From positions 592,010-656,009 of the forward strand of contig KV419411.1 of NCBI GenBank assembly GCA_001630475.1: a DNA stretch of 64,000 nucleotides, in the 5' to 3' direction. The stretch is from Sistotremastrum niveocremeum HHB9708 (Eukaryota; Basidiomycota; Agaricomycetes; Sistotremastrales; Sistotremastraceae). The notes beneath the pieces are model-generated. The model had not been told where the DNA came from and searched no databases. It saw only the letters and a list, made by a program, of their open reading frames with translations. This document shows, one piece after another, positions 35,283-47,200 of this stretch. A program made the translations under genes and the position numbers. Each line of letters opens with the position of its first letter. Within the stretch, counting starts at the first letter, position 1.

Positions 35283-37330
35283 ATGTACACCATGGAGTTG
35301 AAGTGTCTTGGGTGGCTTTTCGTCGTTCTACTTCAGCTCACAGGGACACTTGCGATTCCCAGGAGCCCTCACAAATCCATCAGGGCGTCCAAATTTCCCA
35401 ACCTCTACGAAGCTTCAATATCTGAGCTTCAAGCCGGACTGGATGCCAGGACCTTCACCAGTGTCGATTTGGTCAAGGCAAGGCATCAGCCCCAATCATT
35501 TGTCCTATTTTACCAACTCTGACTGTCAACTTTAGGCCTACTTTGCCCGACAAAATGAAGTCAACTTAGCTGGCCCAACGCTTAGAGCGATCCTCGAACA
35601 GAATCCATCTGCGCTGGAGGAAGCAGCGTTCCTTGATGCAGAGCGGAAAGTATCAGGAAAGCGGAGCATTTTACATGGGATTCCGGTGTGTAATCTATGC
35701 TCTCCGAGACGACCCTTGATACAATCTTACTTCGCAGGTCCTTCTGAAAGACAACATAGCTACCACTGCCTCTGAAGGTTAGCATATCTCTTTTCCATTG
35801 ATGCGTGTCATTAAGATGTGCTAGGGATGAACACGACTGCTGGTTCCTTCGCATTGCTGAACTCCATCGTACCCGGCGATGCAGGCGTGGTTAAGCGCCT
35901 GCGTAAAGCAGGAGCCATTATCCTTGGCAAAGCAAATCTGTCCGAGTTTGCGCATTTCCGCGGAAATCAAGCTTCGGGTTGGTCGGGTAGAGGAGGACAG
36001 AACACAAGTCCTTACTTCCCTGGCGGAGATCCTTGTGGTAGTAGTTCTGGGTCAGGCGTGTCCGCTGCTATCGGTTTAGCTGCTGTGACTTTGGGCACCG
36101 AGACAGACGGGAGCATCACATGCCCAACGTCGCATAATAACCTTGCAGGCATCAAGCCAACCGTTGGATGTATGTCCGAGTCCCTCTTTCGTTGCCAGAG
36201 CCTAAGCTAATTTTTGTATAGTGACGTCACGCGCAGGAGGTAGCGATTTCATGAACTCTCGAAATGAAAGTCTGTTTCTCAATCCTTCCCACAGTTGTTC
36301 CTATCTCTCAGAATCAGGATACGGTTGGCCCTCTCGTCCGATCGGTGTCAGACGCTGCAGCCGTTCTGTCAATCATTGCTGGACCCGACCCAAATGATAA
36401 TTTTACATTGGCTCAACCTTCCCCGGTCCCTGATTTCACAAAGGCGCTTAATAAGAATGCTCTTCAAGGGAAGCGGATAGGAATTCCCAGACAAGTCTTC
36501 CTGAACGACAGTGTTACTGGTAATGTGAGTGCGAATCTCCGCGCCGCTGATAGGGGGCTGACCTTAAATCATCCCTTAGGATCCGTCAATTGGAGTAGCA
36601 TTTGAGGCCGCCATCGCCACCATCAAGTCGCTCGGAGCCACGATAGTCGATCCCGCAGATTTTCCCAATGCCAATGATTTCTTGAGGAATAACAATGAAA
36701 CATTCGTCCTGGACGTTGACTTCAAGGTTCGCCACAAAGCCCTTTGGCCTTCGAAATACTAAACCCCTAATTTAGATACAATTGAACGCGTGGTTCGCTT
36801 CCCTGAGGTTCAATCCTACTGGCGTAGAGAGTCTAGCCGATCTGATCGCGTTCAATGACAACAATCCGGCGCTAGAAGAGCCGCCTGGGTTCGCCAGCAA
36901 CTCGGACTTGATCGCGGCTCAGGCAACCACTGGCCGCAATGCCACTTATTTCACGGCCTTGGCAGACGATCATGTCTTAGGTGGATCAAGTGGAATCGAC
37001 GCCACCCTCAAAGCCCATAAGCTGGACGCTCTGCTGCTCCCTGCCGCTGGACTGACTACCAAGCCCGCCGCGGTCGCAGGGTACCCGATCGTCACCGTTC
37101 CTCTTGGCTTCTTCCCAGACAACGTGACACAAAGAAGAGCTGGACCTGAAACCGTCTACCCTGCAGCTGGGATGCCATTCGGATTGTCGTTCTTGGGAAC
37201 AGCCTTCAGCGAGTTCGAGCTGATTGGCTTCGCCTTTGCGTATGAGCAGAAAACGCAGACGAGGTTGGCTCGAAAGGCATTCGCTGCAGCAATACCTCAA
37301 ACTCAATTATCTGATATTGTGGGCAAGTAG
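35283..37330 (+). CDS. Secreted amidase-signature hydrolase
   Basis: Exons 35283-35477, 35536-35685, 35738-35777, 35825-36169, 36222-36239, 36295-36524, 36580-36726 and 36776-37330 sum to 1680 nt (559 residues). A signal peptide follows either Met 35283 or 35292 (MELKCLGWLFVVLLQLTGTLA). The amidase-signature triad is visible: Lys in HGIPVLLKDNIAT, the cis-Ser in CGSSSGSGVSAAIGLA, and the nucleophile Ser in GTETDGSITCP; GIKPTVGLTSR follows. Family members hydrolyse amides (fatty-acid, aryl or peptide amides); the substrate is unknown. The first intron (35478-35535) begins GC rather than GT with donor context AAG|GCAAGG. Exon 5 is only 18 nt. Neighbour on the right is an NmrA-like gene in the same direction. 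Confidence 0.9.
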
Positions 37331-37696
37331 GTCGTAGGATTCGTTGGACTTTGTAGATAGCGATGTACCTTCTGTCGATCGGTCATGGATGTCCTAGGCG
37401 CTAGGGTGTACTATTTCTCAATGAACGTCGGATTTATCAAGTTGTACTTGTCTTTCTCACTTCTAGGCTGTGCGACGGCCTCTGCGGTCTGCCAAAATAT
37501 TCTCCAGTACAAAGACCATCGGGCTGCAACACGCTATGACTGGTCCTGACTTGAACGGCCTCTGGGCTGACTAAGTGCTATACTAATCGATATCACACAA
37601 CTGTTCTATCCATGTCATGTCGACGTCTGCTTGCTATAAAGATGCTTGGACTTGATGGAGGTAACCGAACATCGTTCTCGTTGTCCACATCCAATA
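37331..37696. other. Short intergenic region
   Basis: 366 nt between the amidase stop and the NmrA-like start. No clear TATA box or other element. Confidence 0.4.
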
Positions 37697-38784
37697 ATGG
37701 CCATCACAACTGTCGGTATCGCGGGCGCAGGAGATGTGGCCAAGTTTTTTGTGGAGGAGTTGGAGAAGGACGAGAGGTTCAAAATCGTGGTGTTATCCCG
37801 TGCTGTACGTCTAAACTAAATCGAATGATCGAATAAATCCCCTGACGTATCATTGGTGTAGCCTAGAGAGTGGTTTGCGAGTCGGTCTACAGTCCAAATG
37901 AAAATTACCGATTACACTTTTGACTCTCTCCGCCCCATTGTGGAAGACCTTGATATCCTCTTCTCATTCTTGCACGACAACTCCTCTTTCTACGTCAATG
38001 CTCACAAAGCAATGCTAGATGCCTGTTCAGCGTCTCCAAGATGCAAACGATTCGTCCCATCAGAATATGGTGGAGACATCGACAAATATCCTGACCTTCC
38101 AAGATTCTACAAGCCCACTCATGGCGCCTTTAGAGAGATACTCAACTCAGACTCGCATGGCGTGGAATGGACTTTGGTCAACATTGGATATTTTATGGAC
38201 TATTTCTTGCCTCCAGCTAAGACGTATATGAAACCTTTGACTGGTATTTGGCCTATCACCGGTGACGATGTTATTATTCCTGGGACTGGCGATGAACCCG
38301 TCGGCTTCACAAGCGCACGAGATGTCGCAAAGGGTTTAGTCAAGCTAGTTGATGCGCCATTGTGGGTGAGTGTTCACTGAGGCAAATGCTACTTTCCACA
38401 GCCGCTTATCAGCGATATCTAGGACAAGCACATCTACATGTGTGGTGAACGGACCACATTCAACAGGGCTGTCGAATATCTCCAACAACGTCGAGGTAGG
38501 CCGCTCTCCAATCTGTCGTCAATACGCCGTAGCTCACTAAAGATACATCAGGTCGTCCATATAATATCAGCTACCGATCAGCCCAAGAAGTCGCTGACGA
38601 GATTCCCGCGCACCTTGATGATGATGATCCAAAATATCTTTGGAAGTTGTACATGGATGAGTGGATTTACGCAGGAGCAAGTGCTCCGCCTGAGCATTTG
38701 GTCGAGCAGCATCGGATGCAGTACTTTGCAGACGTTCGATTTCGAGGTATCGCTCAACTACTTGATGAAGAAGATCTAGAATAG
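37697..38784 (+). CDS. NmrA-like / isoflavone-reductase-like NAD(P)-binding protein
   Basis: Exons 37697-37804, 37862-38365, 38423-38495 and 38552-38784 sum to 918 nt (305 residues). The Rossmann start is VGIAGAGDVAKFFVEEL with the Gly-rich loop GIAGAGDVAK, then IVVLSRA at the second strand end. Later features are RFVPSEYGGD, WTLVNIGYFMDYF and FTSARDVAKGLVKL, all typical of the fungal NmrA/PCBER group. Members bind NAD(P) and act as reductases or as redox sensors; which applies here cannot be told. It is cytosolic by lack of signal peptide. The 3' end is 255 nt from the convergent HOS3-like gene. Confidence 0.86.
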
Positions 38785-39039
38785 CTGGTGATAGCTTCAA
38801 GTGTCGGTCCACTTCATTGTATAGGAGGGCGACGCGTAGTGTCAGCTGCGAGGTCATTTCTTGGGTGCAATATGTCAGGATTCTCGATAGCACCAATACA
38901 GTTGGCAGACACCCAATGACTAACCTACGGAAACTTACTAGAATCGAAAATCTGAAATACAAATTACTACGAAAACATAAGAACGCGAGTACAATTTGAA
39001 AGCGCTTAAGCATAAACAACAACGAAATCAGAAACACAA

Positions 39040-41276
39040 TCAAGAATCTGAGGAAAGGTCCTTAGGAGGATTGACACGCAAAATGACCCTTGGAACCTTC
39101 TTCTCGGATGGAGGAAGTTCCTCAGTCTTCAAATTAAGGGGTTCAGAAGGAAGTGCAGCGATCCCGTCAGGAGGGGCACTGGCAATATCCGTTTTCTTGG
39201 TTGCCCCCTTCTGAGTGCTTTGTTTAGAAACGGGTGGGGTTTCGACAGGAGGTTTCTTTTTCTCGCGAGTACTTCTGCGCTCCGGGATCGCCTCAGCAGT
39301 CTTCAAGCGATTCGTCGCGCTCTTGGGCTGAGGGGGGTCTAGAACAGCCAGTACCTCAACAGATCGCTGAAGCCATGTTTCTGGCGGCACGACACTTGAA
39401 CGACGCGTCTTAGCGCCAGTGGCTTTCTCTAGCTGTCTCAAATCGTAAGGTTCCGGTGACAAATGAGATGAGAGGAGTTCATACCTTTGTTAAATTCTCC
39501 ACGCTCCAAAAGGAGTCATCGACTACATCATGGGATGGATTGACAAGCCCAAACAGATGAGCAAAAGCACCGCTGCTTAGGGCACGGAGGGAATAACCGC
39601 CTTCCAGTACGCTGATGACACGACCCTTTGCATATGTCGAAGCAAAGTCGCAAATGTCGGCGGTAAAGCGGTGATAGAACGACGTAGGCACACGACGACC
39701 ATGACGAGACATGGAAGGGTATTCGTGAACGGAAGCGTCGAAGCCACAGCTGCGGAATCAATCAATACATGTCACGGAAAGAGGGGGAAAGCGAGATCCG
39801 TACCTGATGAAAACCAATACTTCCTCGGTTTGGCACATAGATATCGCGAAATCTCGCGCTCGATCGAGAAGTTTAAGGTACCCGGGGTAAACGTTCTTGT
39901 AGAATTCTTCATCAGTGGTATATTCAACGAGGTGCTGATTCTCAATCCATTGACCGTGAGGGCCGTGAATAGAAGTGGAAGCTGCTTGAATCAATGCCGA
40001 ATTTCCGTCCTGGCAATTAATGTTTAGGAGGTTCTAGGACGTATACCGGACAAACGTACCTCGCACGGGAACGAAAGGATGTCATGCAATGAACCATAGA
40101 ATACTTTCAAGCCCTTTGGTCCTTCTGTCGCAATTGCTGAGGCTGTCGCATCTTCACGGCCCTCACGCTCGAGCTCCTTTCGATAAGTCTCTTCGTTGAT
40201 TGACCAGGCGATCGATTGAGTCCCATTTCCGTGATGGAGGTCTATATCCAGCACAATGACCCTGTTGATGTTGTGTTTCATATGAGCTAATTACGACCTC
40301 TGAAAATATGAACATAGGAAAGTGGAGAAATATAAGCACCATGAGCCGCCGCCACCATGACGTTGTTGACAAAGCAAAAGCCGGACGGTGTGTCCTCTCC
40401 ACAGTGATGGCCGGGAGGTCGGATAAGCACGAATGCATGTCGGGGATCCGTAGTCCGTTTTTCGGGGCTATCATTGACCTGAGGAATTGTGATTTTGTCT
40501 GATGCTGTATGGTTGACGACTAAATCGACAGCTTCGCACACGGTACCCAGCGCTCCGGAAACTGCATCAAGAGACTCGGGACACACTGCAAAATAGTTAG
40601 GCATGGCTTTGATTATATAAACAGGGCTGACAATAAAGATCTCCTTGATTAAGGCCTTCTGGGATTTCGCTGCCGCCATTTGCTATCTTATTGTGGCTCT
40701 CCGAAGCCCAAGAGATGAATTGATCGATATAACCTGGTCTGAGCACATCATGGCGTTGGTCTTAGTACTCTAAGAGAGGTTAGAGACTTACCCATCGATA
40801 TCACCATGAATAAATTTCACCGCAGGGTTTGTTGCCAGGTCTACTTTGGAGGCGCTCTTGATGACGTCAACAATATTAGTGACCGATAGTGGCTTCGCAG
40901 GCGAAGAAAGAGTGAGGCCCTCTAACGCTTGAGCTAGCTCATCACCGGCTGTGGCTTGAGGTTCAGGCTTGATCTTAACATCATCGATCGATGAAACCAA
41001 AGCAAGACTCGAGGATAAGCTCTGGATGCATTGTTCCAGTCTCGCGATCGCCCCTGAGAGACCGATAGCAACTGAACGCAATCGTTCTGGACGTTCGACA
41101 ATGGCTGAGTCGTCGTGAGTTCGGATGTACTTGTGAGAACGACATAGTTCCTGAAGCAATATCGTGGGCTTGCACGCGTTCTGGAGGTGGTCAGAGGGAA
41201 TTGGCGGCGCGTCAGTACGTGAATCTCCAGGAGCGTCAATACTCTCGGTCTCTTTCTCTGGATTAGGTTGAGCCAT
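39040..41276 (-). CDS. HOS3: Class II histone deacetylase, HOS3-like
   Basis: Seven exons, 41276-40792, 40738-40632, 40585-40340, 40286-40060, 40009-39804, 39749-39485 and 39432-39040, sum to 1929 nt (642 residues). The start is ATG 41276. Key blocks are ERPERL, GDLYLCPESLDAVSGALG, RPPGHHCGEDTPSGFCFVNN (His-His pair), VIVLDIDLHHGNGTQSI (zinc-binding Asp and His), FISCGFDAS (zinc-binding Asp) and VISVLEGGYS. The tail after exon 6 is basic, with Lys/Pro-rich segments (REKKKPPVETPPVSK) and probably disordered. HOS3-type enzymes deacetylate histones and other proteins without the usual large corepressor complexes. It is transcribed away from the gene-poor 41-49 kb region. Confidence 0.92.
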
Positions 41277-44200
41277 GATAAGATGTCCCTTTCGATTTGG
41301 TTAGAGCTTCGCGAGGCTCTGAAGACTGGACGAACTCACCTATGACTGCGAACAATTGCAACGCGAAGGCTGATGCGGTCACGTGGACAGGATCTTTCCT
41401 TTTCCGCAACCAAGCCCTTCGGTTCGCCAGCGCGACAACCATGAAACGCGGAAGGCAATTTTCTAATCTGCCTGAACGACTTGTAATTTCTGAAGGTTCC
41501 AATCTGCATCTTTTCCTGTTCGTTCTGGGAGACTGAGGCAGCTTGCCTGTCCGTGCAATCCAACGACAGTGGCAGTTGAATCGTGGTCCTTGTCATTCTG
41601 ATCAGCATTCCTGTTGCTCAAGCTACAAAGGTTCTTAAACGTCTATTTATATTCTTAAGGCAACCCTGAAGTCAATTTCTGGCCTGATAGTCGAGTGCTG
41701 TCTTGGATAACATTCCCCACACACCCGAAAAGGCTTATCGATTCTTTGTAGTGCTGCAGGGTTATTACTGGTAAGTTGCTAGCGCTGATGCATAGGGCTA
41801 CGTGTCCGTACCCTGCACAATGACTTTACTAATTTGGGCTAAATAAAAGATCACTCAGAGCATCCTAAGGATCACTGCCACGTGGCATTGCGAATGACGG
41901 TTCTACCATGGGCGTTTGTCGAGTCTTCAGAGCTTCAGAGCTTCAGACGTGCTCCGTGGTATCAAGACTCGAAGGTGCAACTCTACGGTGCTTCGATCAG
42001 GGGGATTTACGTGAGTCTCTTCCATTTCGGTTATCGGTCGTCGCGTATGCATTCCGAAGCTTCGCATCGATGACAGATGGACAAGTGACCCTGGCGTTGT
42101 CTACAACTCCTTTCACTCAGCCGTACTTGAAATTTGAAATCTTATGGTGGCTCCTTCCTATCATGGCTTCAACATTCGAATATCTCAAGACCCCGAAAAT
42201 CCCTGTATCTTCGAACCCCTCCGGACTATTACAGCAGCTACAGGATCTACTGTCTTCGACTCTTCTCTCGAGCTTCGAACATATTGTGGCCTTCTTGCAC
42301 GTTCTGAATCTACTGAAGCCAATTCTGAGGGCTCCGGATACTATAGCCGACACCTTCCTGTTTTCGCCGAGACCGGAAAGTCTCACCTACGGCGTTTAGA
42401 GAAAGTCCGCCGACGAATAGTTGTGAGCGGCTGAAACCCTCAGGGCCGTGTCAAAATTGCCGATATGTTGTCTCCAGTTCAACACTCCAGTAATCCGACC
42501 TCCCGGATTGATTTGATTCAAATAATATTCATAAACATTCTCAAAGGCTCATTCCGGAGATGTGCCCTAGTCGTTGCTTTGATGACCCGGCCTGCCCCAT
42601 CGACTTGTTCAACGCGAGTAATATTCCATGTCGCTCCACTTGAGTCGAAATCTCACCATTGTCGTCTCATAACAGACTCCATAATCGTTGAGGCTGACAT
42701 AGGTGAACAGCTTATCCACGGCGTTCAACACACATGCGTCTGACAAGTAAACCCATGACCAACGTTGTTTTGTTTTGGCTTCAATGACACGGTCTAGCGC
42801 TCCTCTTCATGGTCTTTCATGCGCCACTGTTCTGGCTCCACGTAATCGAAGTGATTCCCAAGAGAAGTAAGTCAACGAGATTGCTACCCCTGATAACGAT
42901 TCGCCCCCCTGGTCCCTCAGCATCTCCATGTGCAGTCACACAACTCTCCGATTCGCCGGATATTCATATCTCCATGGATCGACAACGGACGTCTAGCGCC
43001 CATGAACTTCCAATCTGATAGCAGTATCCTCAAAATGACTCGGTTAGCCAGACGCAGAGTTAGTCAAATGCGCGAACGGTTCAGAGGTAGATCAGTCCTG
43101 AGAGACTTGTCGCTGGTTCCATGGTGCATTTTCCTCGTCGTGCAGAGACTCTATCAAAGCGGGCGATATCAGGGCTAGCGCTAGGAGAGAGACGGCCTCA
43201 GAATATACTTCGATGCGCCGGGAAGCTCACATAGCAATTGGCATTTGCCCTTGCAGCCACAATAAGGTAGACACCCTGAACGATACATTCACCAGTGACA
43301 AGTCGCCGCTGTGCACGTGTGCACGTTACGTGAACCATGATTCTGTTCGTCCATTATTTTTGGATTAACAACCTTCCGTCTGTTGGATAAGGAGTAACGT
43401 TGTTTATTGCCAGAGATATCAAGCTTAGCGTCAGTTCCGTTGGACCCCTTTGGACAAACACCCATTCAGCGAACTCCATTCGTCGAGACATTCGCATTTC
43501 AACCGCGCAAGTCTTCCAACCTTCCAAGACTCTCCAGCCTTTCCCCGATGACGAAATACGACGCTTGGATTGTTGAACTCGGACAATCGGAGGCACTGGA
43601 CCGATCTCGACGACAAACCGCGATGGAGAATTTAGGAACGGTGCCATTTCTCCCCGGATAAGATGACAGTCCTAAAGAATCGAAAAACCCCTCTGACAAG
43701 AATAGATTCGATGGAGTCCCTTCAAATATCTCCATTGGTTGCGAAACAAAGAATGCCAAGGGTCAACAAATGAGAGAGAAAGGCGACAGATCCAGTGTCG
43801 ACAAGAAGACTTGTCTGCCGCCGAAGGACGAAGACTGAGTGCGACAATCATAAGCCAGCGAGGTTTTCTTCATCAGCACGGTCGGTGTGACGAATCGAGC
43901 GACAGATCTGCCAATAAAACATCGTCTGCTCGACGCCGCTGTCGAGCAGGCTAGCTCCAGCTCCATCTCTCGCCAAAAACCTGGTCCTCAAGACATTGAC
44001 GTGATAGATGTGGCTGAAAGGGGATCGCAGTCGAGCCGCTCCAACCGATTCCCAGCGTTAACGCTCAGACATTCTCCGTTCTGTGAGGATTTCATTTTGA
44101 GCTATTTCTGTGAGATCGCAACTGTCAGATTTTCTGGATCCAGAACTGATTGGGTAACTTCTCTAACCGCTTGGAGTCCATGTGGTGAACAGGCACGCTT

Positions 44201-47200
44201 CAAGAAGTGCTCATGCAGCAGAACCATACCCCTGAAACGTCTATTCATTGATTAAAAGAGGTTGGGAAAAACTGACGATATCAGGGCACACAGCTACAAC
44301 CGGCAAGCGAACCGGCGCCCGTGCCTGGCGTGCAATGTCACAGCGTGAGCAAGTTGCTGGCGGATGAGTGAACAAATATGATCCACGCTCCAGCTACCAA
44401 ATGCATTGATATGTTTAGAAGATAAGGTGGTTCCGTTGAACCTGATCGACTGTTCTCTCGCTGTGATGTGCCTGAATCAAATGAGAAGATGACGGACGAT
44501 CTTTGAGTCTGCTTCTGTTATTGATTGAGTGCTTACCGATGGTCATCCGATGATTTCCAGATCATAATTCAATCAAATACTAACAAACCATGACCGCCGA
44601 TAGTGATGTTGGGATAAACCTTGGGTCCGCGCGGGAATTTAGAGTCCTTTTCAAGTCTTACGAGACGAAGATGTTTTGGGTGACTAGTCGTTGTTCTGTA
44701 CCAGGGCCTCAGTTAGGAAGACAGTCGAGAATCTGAGACATTTTAGCGGACCAGGGTGCCGGATGCGAACCAGTCTTGACATTTCTACATCGTTGAGGCC
44801 TAGCCGATTAGTATCTTCCAGTCATACTTCACAATCAAATAGACGACCTTGTGGTAGAAGACGAAATCGCTATCTGATAGAGATATCGCCCAATAGCAGG
44901 TTCAGAGCTGCCACTCGACAGCGCTATACACACGGCGGATTGATGCCATCGTGACAGCCTCCCAGTTCCGTTGCTGACTGGTGCTTGGCAGAACGATAGC
45001 CAACAGGTCTGCTGACCACGACCACCGAGTTGCCTATTACTCACCCAAAACTCACATCGGCATGTACATCAAGCTTCCCAGGTAACTAGGCACAGACAGG
45101 ACGCCGTCGTCAGTTAACAATCCCTCTAATTTTCCTGAAGTAGGTCAATCAAAAGATTTGGATGAATCAGATGGCCGTTCTCCCCGGGCGTGATGACTGG
45201 GAATTGAGAGAATTGAACAGCGGGGATGGAACAAAGCTACATGCCATGCGTGCCATGCGGTCCACCGCGAGCCGGCGCGAGGTCGCACTGCCGGATATTA
45301 TGTAATCACCGGCTTTTGCGTCAATGCTCCCGAACTCGATCAATCCGGCGATCACTTATCAAATCGGAATTGCCCCGTCATACCAGGCACGATCAAAATG
45401 CAATGAAGTGGCCGAAATACTAGGGTCTCCGTGGATCCCTGCTTTTTCAAATATTCTTTTATAGGAGAGGAATTTGTGAGAAACACCGCCGAACCGAAAA
45501 GAAGGTCCACATGCACACTTTCGCGGTGGCAATACCTCCCCATGACCCCCAACCCACCAGTGTCCAAGAGACAAGGCTCAGATCTATTCACAGCGTGCTT
45601 TGACGCGGGACTCACGAGTTACGCAGACGTTTAGGAACCCGCACCTCTCAATCTCCCTCCGCTCTCTCCAACCCAAACGGTTAGATTTGCACAGCCACAC
45701 CATCGGCATTGTCGCGTGCCTGAGATGAATAGGAGGTAAGCCGGCTTTAACGGCCTTCTATATGCTTCCGTTCCGTCACTAAGGGTCTCAGCGTACCCGA
45801 AGTGACTCCGGTTACTACTTTCCCATCTGTTTGGTTCACGTATCTGCACGCGATCTGCACGATCCCCTTTAGCCTAAAGCCTTGTTCAGAACCCGGCAAT
45901 AGTACCAACGATTGTCCATATCGTGGCTTCACCAGGGAAGTGACCCCCTCGACGGCACATTTCGTACCTGACTCAATTGGGAGATTTCCGATCCTGATCT
46001 TCCATACATGCGGTCAACATATTGGCGATCGAGCAGTACACTTTAGAGGTCGATCATAAACTCCGGTCGACCGAGGCCAGGCACAAAGTAAGAAAACAGC
46101 CAGGGGTCCATATTGTTTGTTAAATATGATAACAATCGATGAAGAATGTTGGACCTACATTCAGGGAATATCCATGGCGATCGTAGCATTACACAGGTCC
46201 CTGAATTATTGCGTACATGGGCGGTGAAGGAATGAAGATCATGGCACCATCCATTTCATTTCGTTCTACATAATAAATACGTACCTTACGCCCAATGCGG
46301 CCGCTGTGCTTGAGTCTTGTTATCTTATTTGATATCGCGCCGAAAAACAGCAACAACGCTTTTTTGGCAGTTCTCTTCCTAAGAGCCATCCGGCATTTTC
46401 CTGGTTCGCTTACGGCTGGACAATTCGTGGTGGCGAGAAGCGAAGGGGACCGGTCACTCGAACCCCTGATTTATCGGAAGTCACCTCATCGCTGCTTCAC
46501 GCCTCCAGCCCACCCGCTGGAATTTCGGACTGAGAGCCATATCTATACAATGAGAAATCAATAATAAGCGAGACTGCACATGGACTTGCCCAACAAAGGT
46601 ACCTATGCTGACAATTGACTGTTAATTCATGTGGTCCGGAAAAAGAGAATAGCAGGGAGGATCCGTTGCATCCCAAAACCTGGCCTGACCATTGAAGGGA
46701 CACGTTCAAAGGGCAGATTTTCGATCAAATAGATAATAAAAAGGTAGTAGCGTCAATTTACTCAACTGCGTCTTCATTTCCATGGAAGAACGAGAGGCAC
46801 ATGCAAGCATTCTGCACGCAATGAACGGCCTGATACGGTGACCGGTAAAGCTAAATCATTTCCACATCCGACTGAGAAATCAGGGGCGCGAAAAAACTCA
46901 CAATGACCTACTATGACACGTAGAGATGAAGATGCCATCCAACTGCCTGAATCAGCAGTACTCGAGGAGGTAGGCGCGCCCACCAGGGTGAACGTTGAAC
47001 TGGGGACCGGAAAACCTTGTCTAATCTCCGACGAGCAGCGGGGCATCCGGGCGACTCGGAAGCGGAGCCTGAATTCATCTCTCCTGCAAACATGGCCCTT
47101 TCACGCTTTGACGCCTGGGAGTTGTGTACCACGACATTCTCAAGTCGAGGCTTGGGGCCCCCATGGCATGCTACGACTGCTAGTCAGGGATTTCATTTCT

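Noticed and set aside
41908-42399. 163-codon frame on the plus strand in the gene-poor region
   Set aside because: Hydrophobic C-terminal part but no recognisable motif, no splice context and no paralog in the window.
43887-44255. 122-codon frame with a possible fragment of a fungal transcription-factor domain
   Set aside because: The resemblance is weak and limited to one short stretch; no zinc cluster or neighbouring exons were found.
46420-46500. Possible tRNA on the minus strand (GGGGTTCGAGTG resembles a B box)
   Set aside because: The T-stem does not pair and no matching acceptor stem was found.
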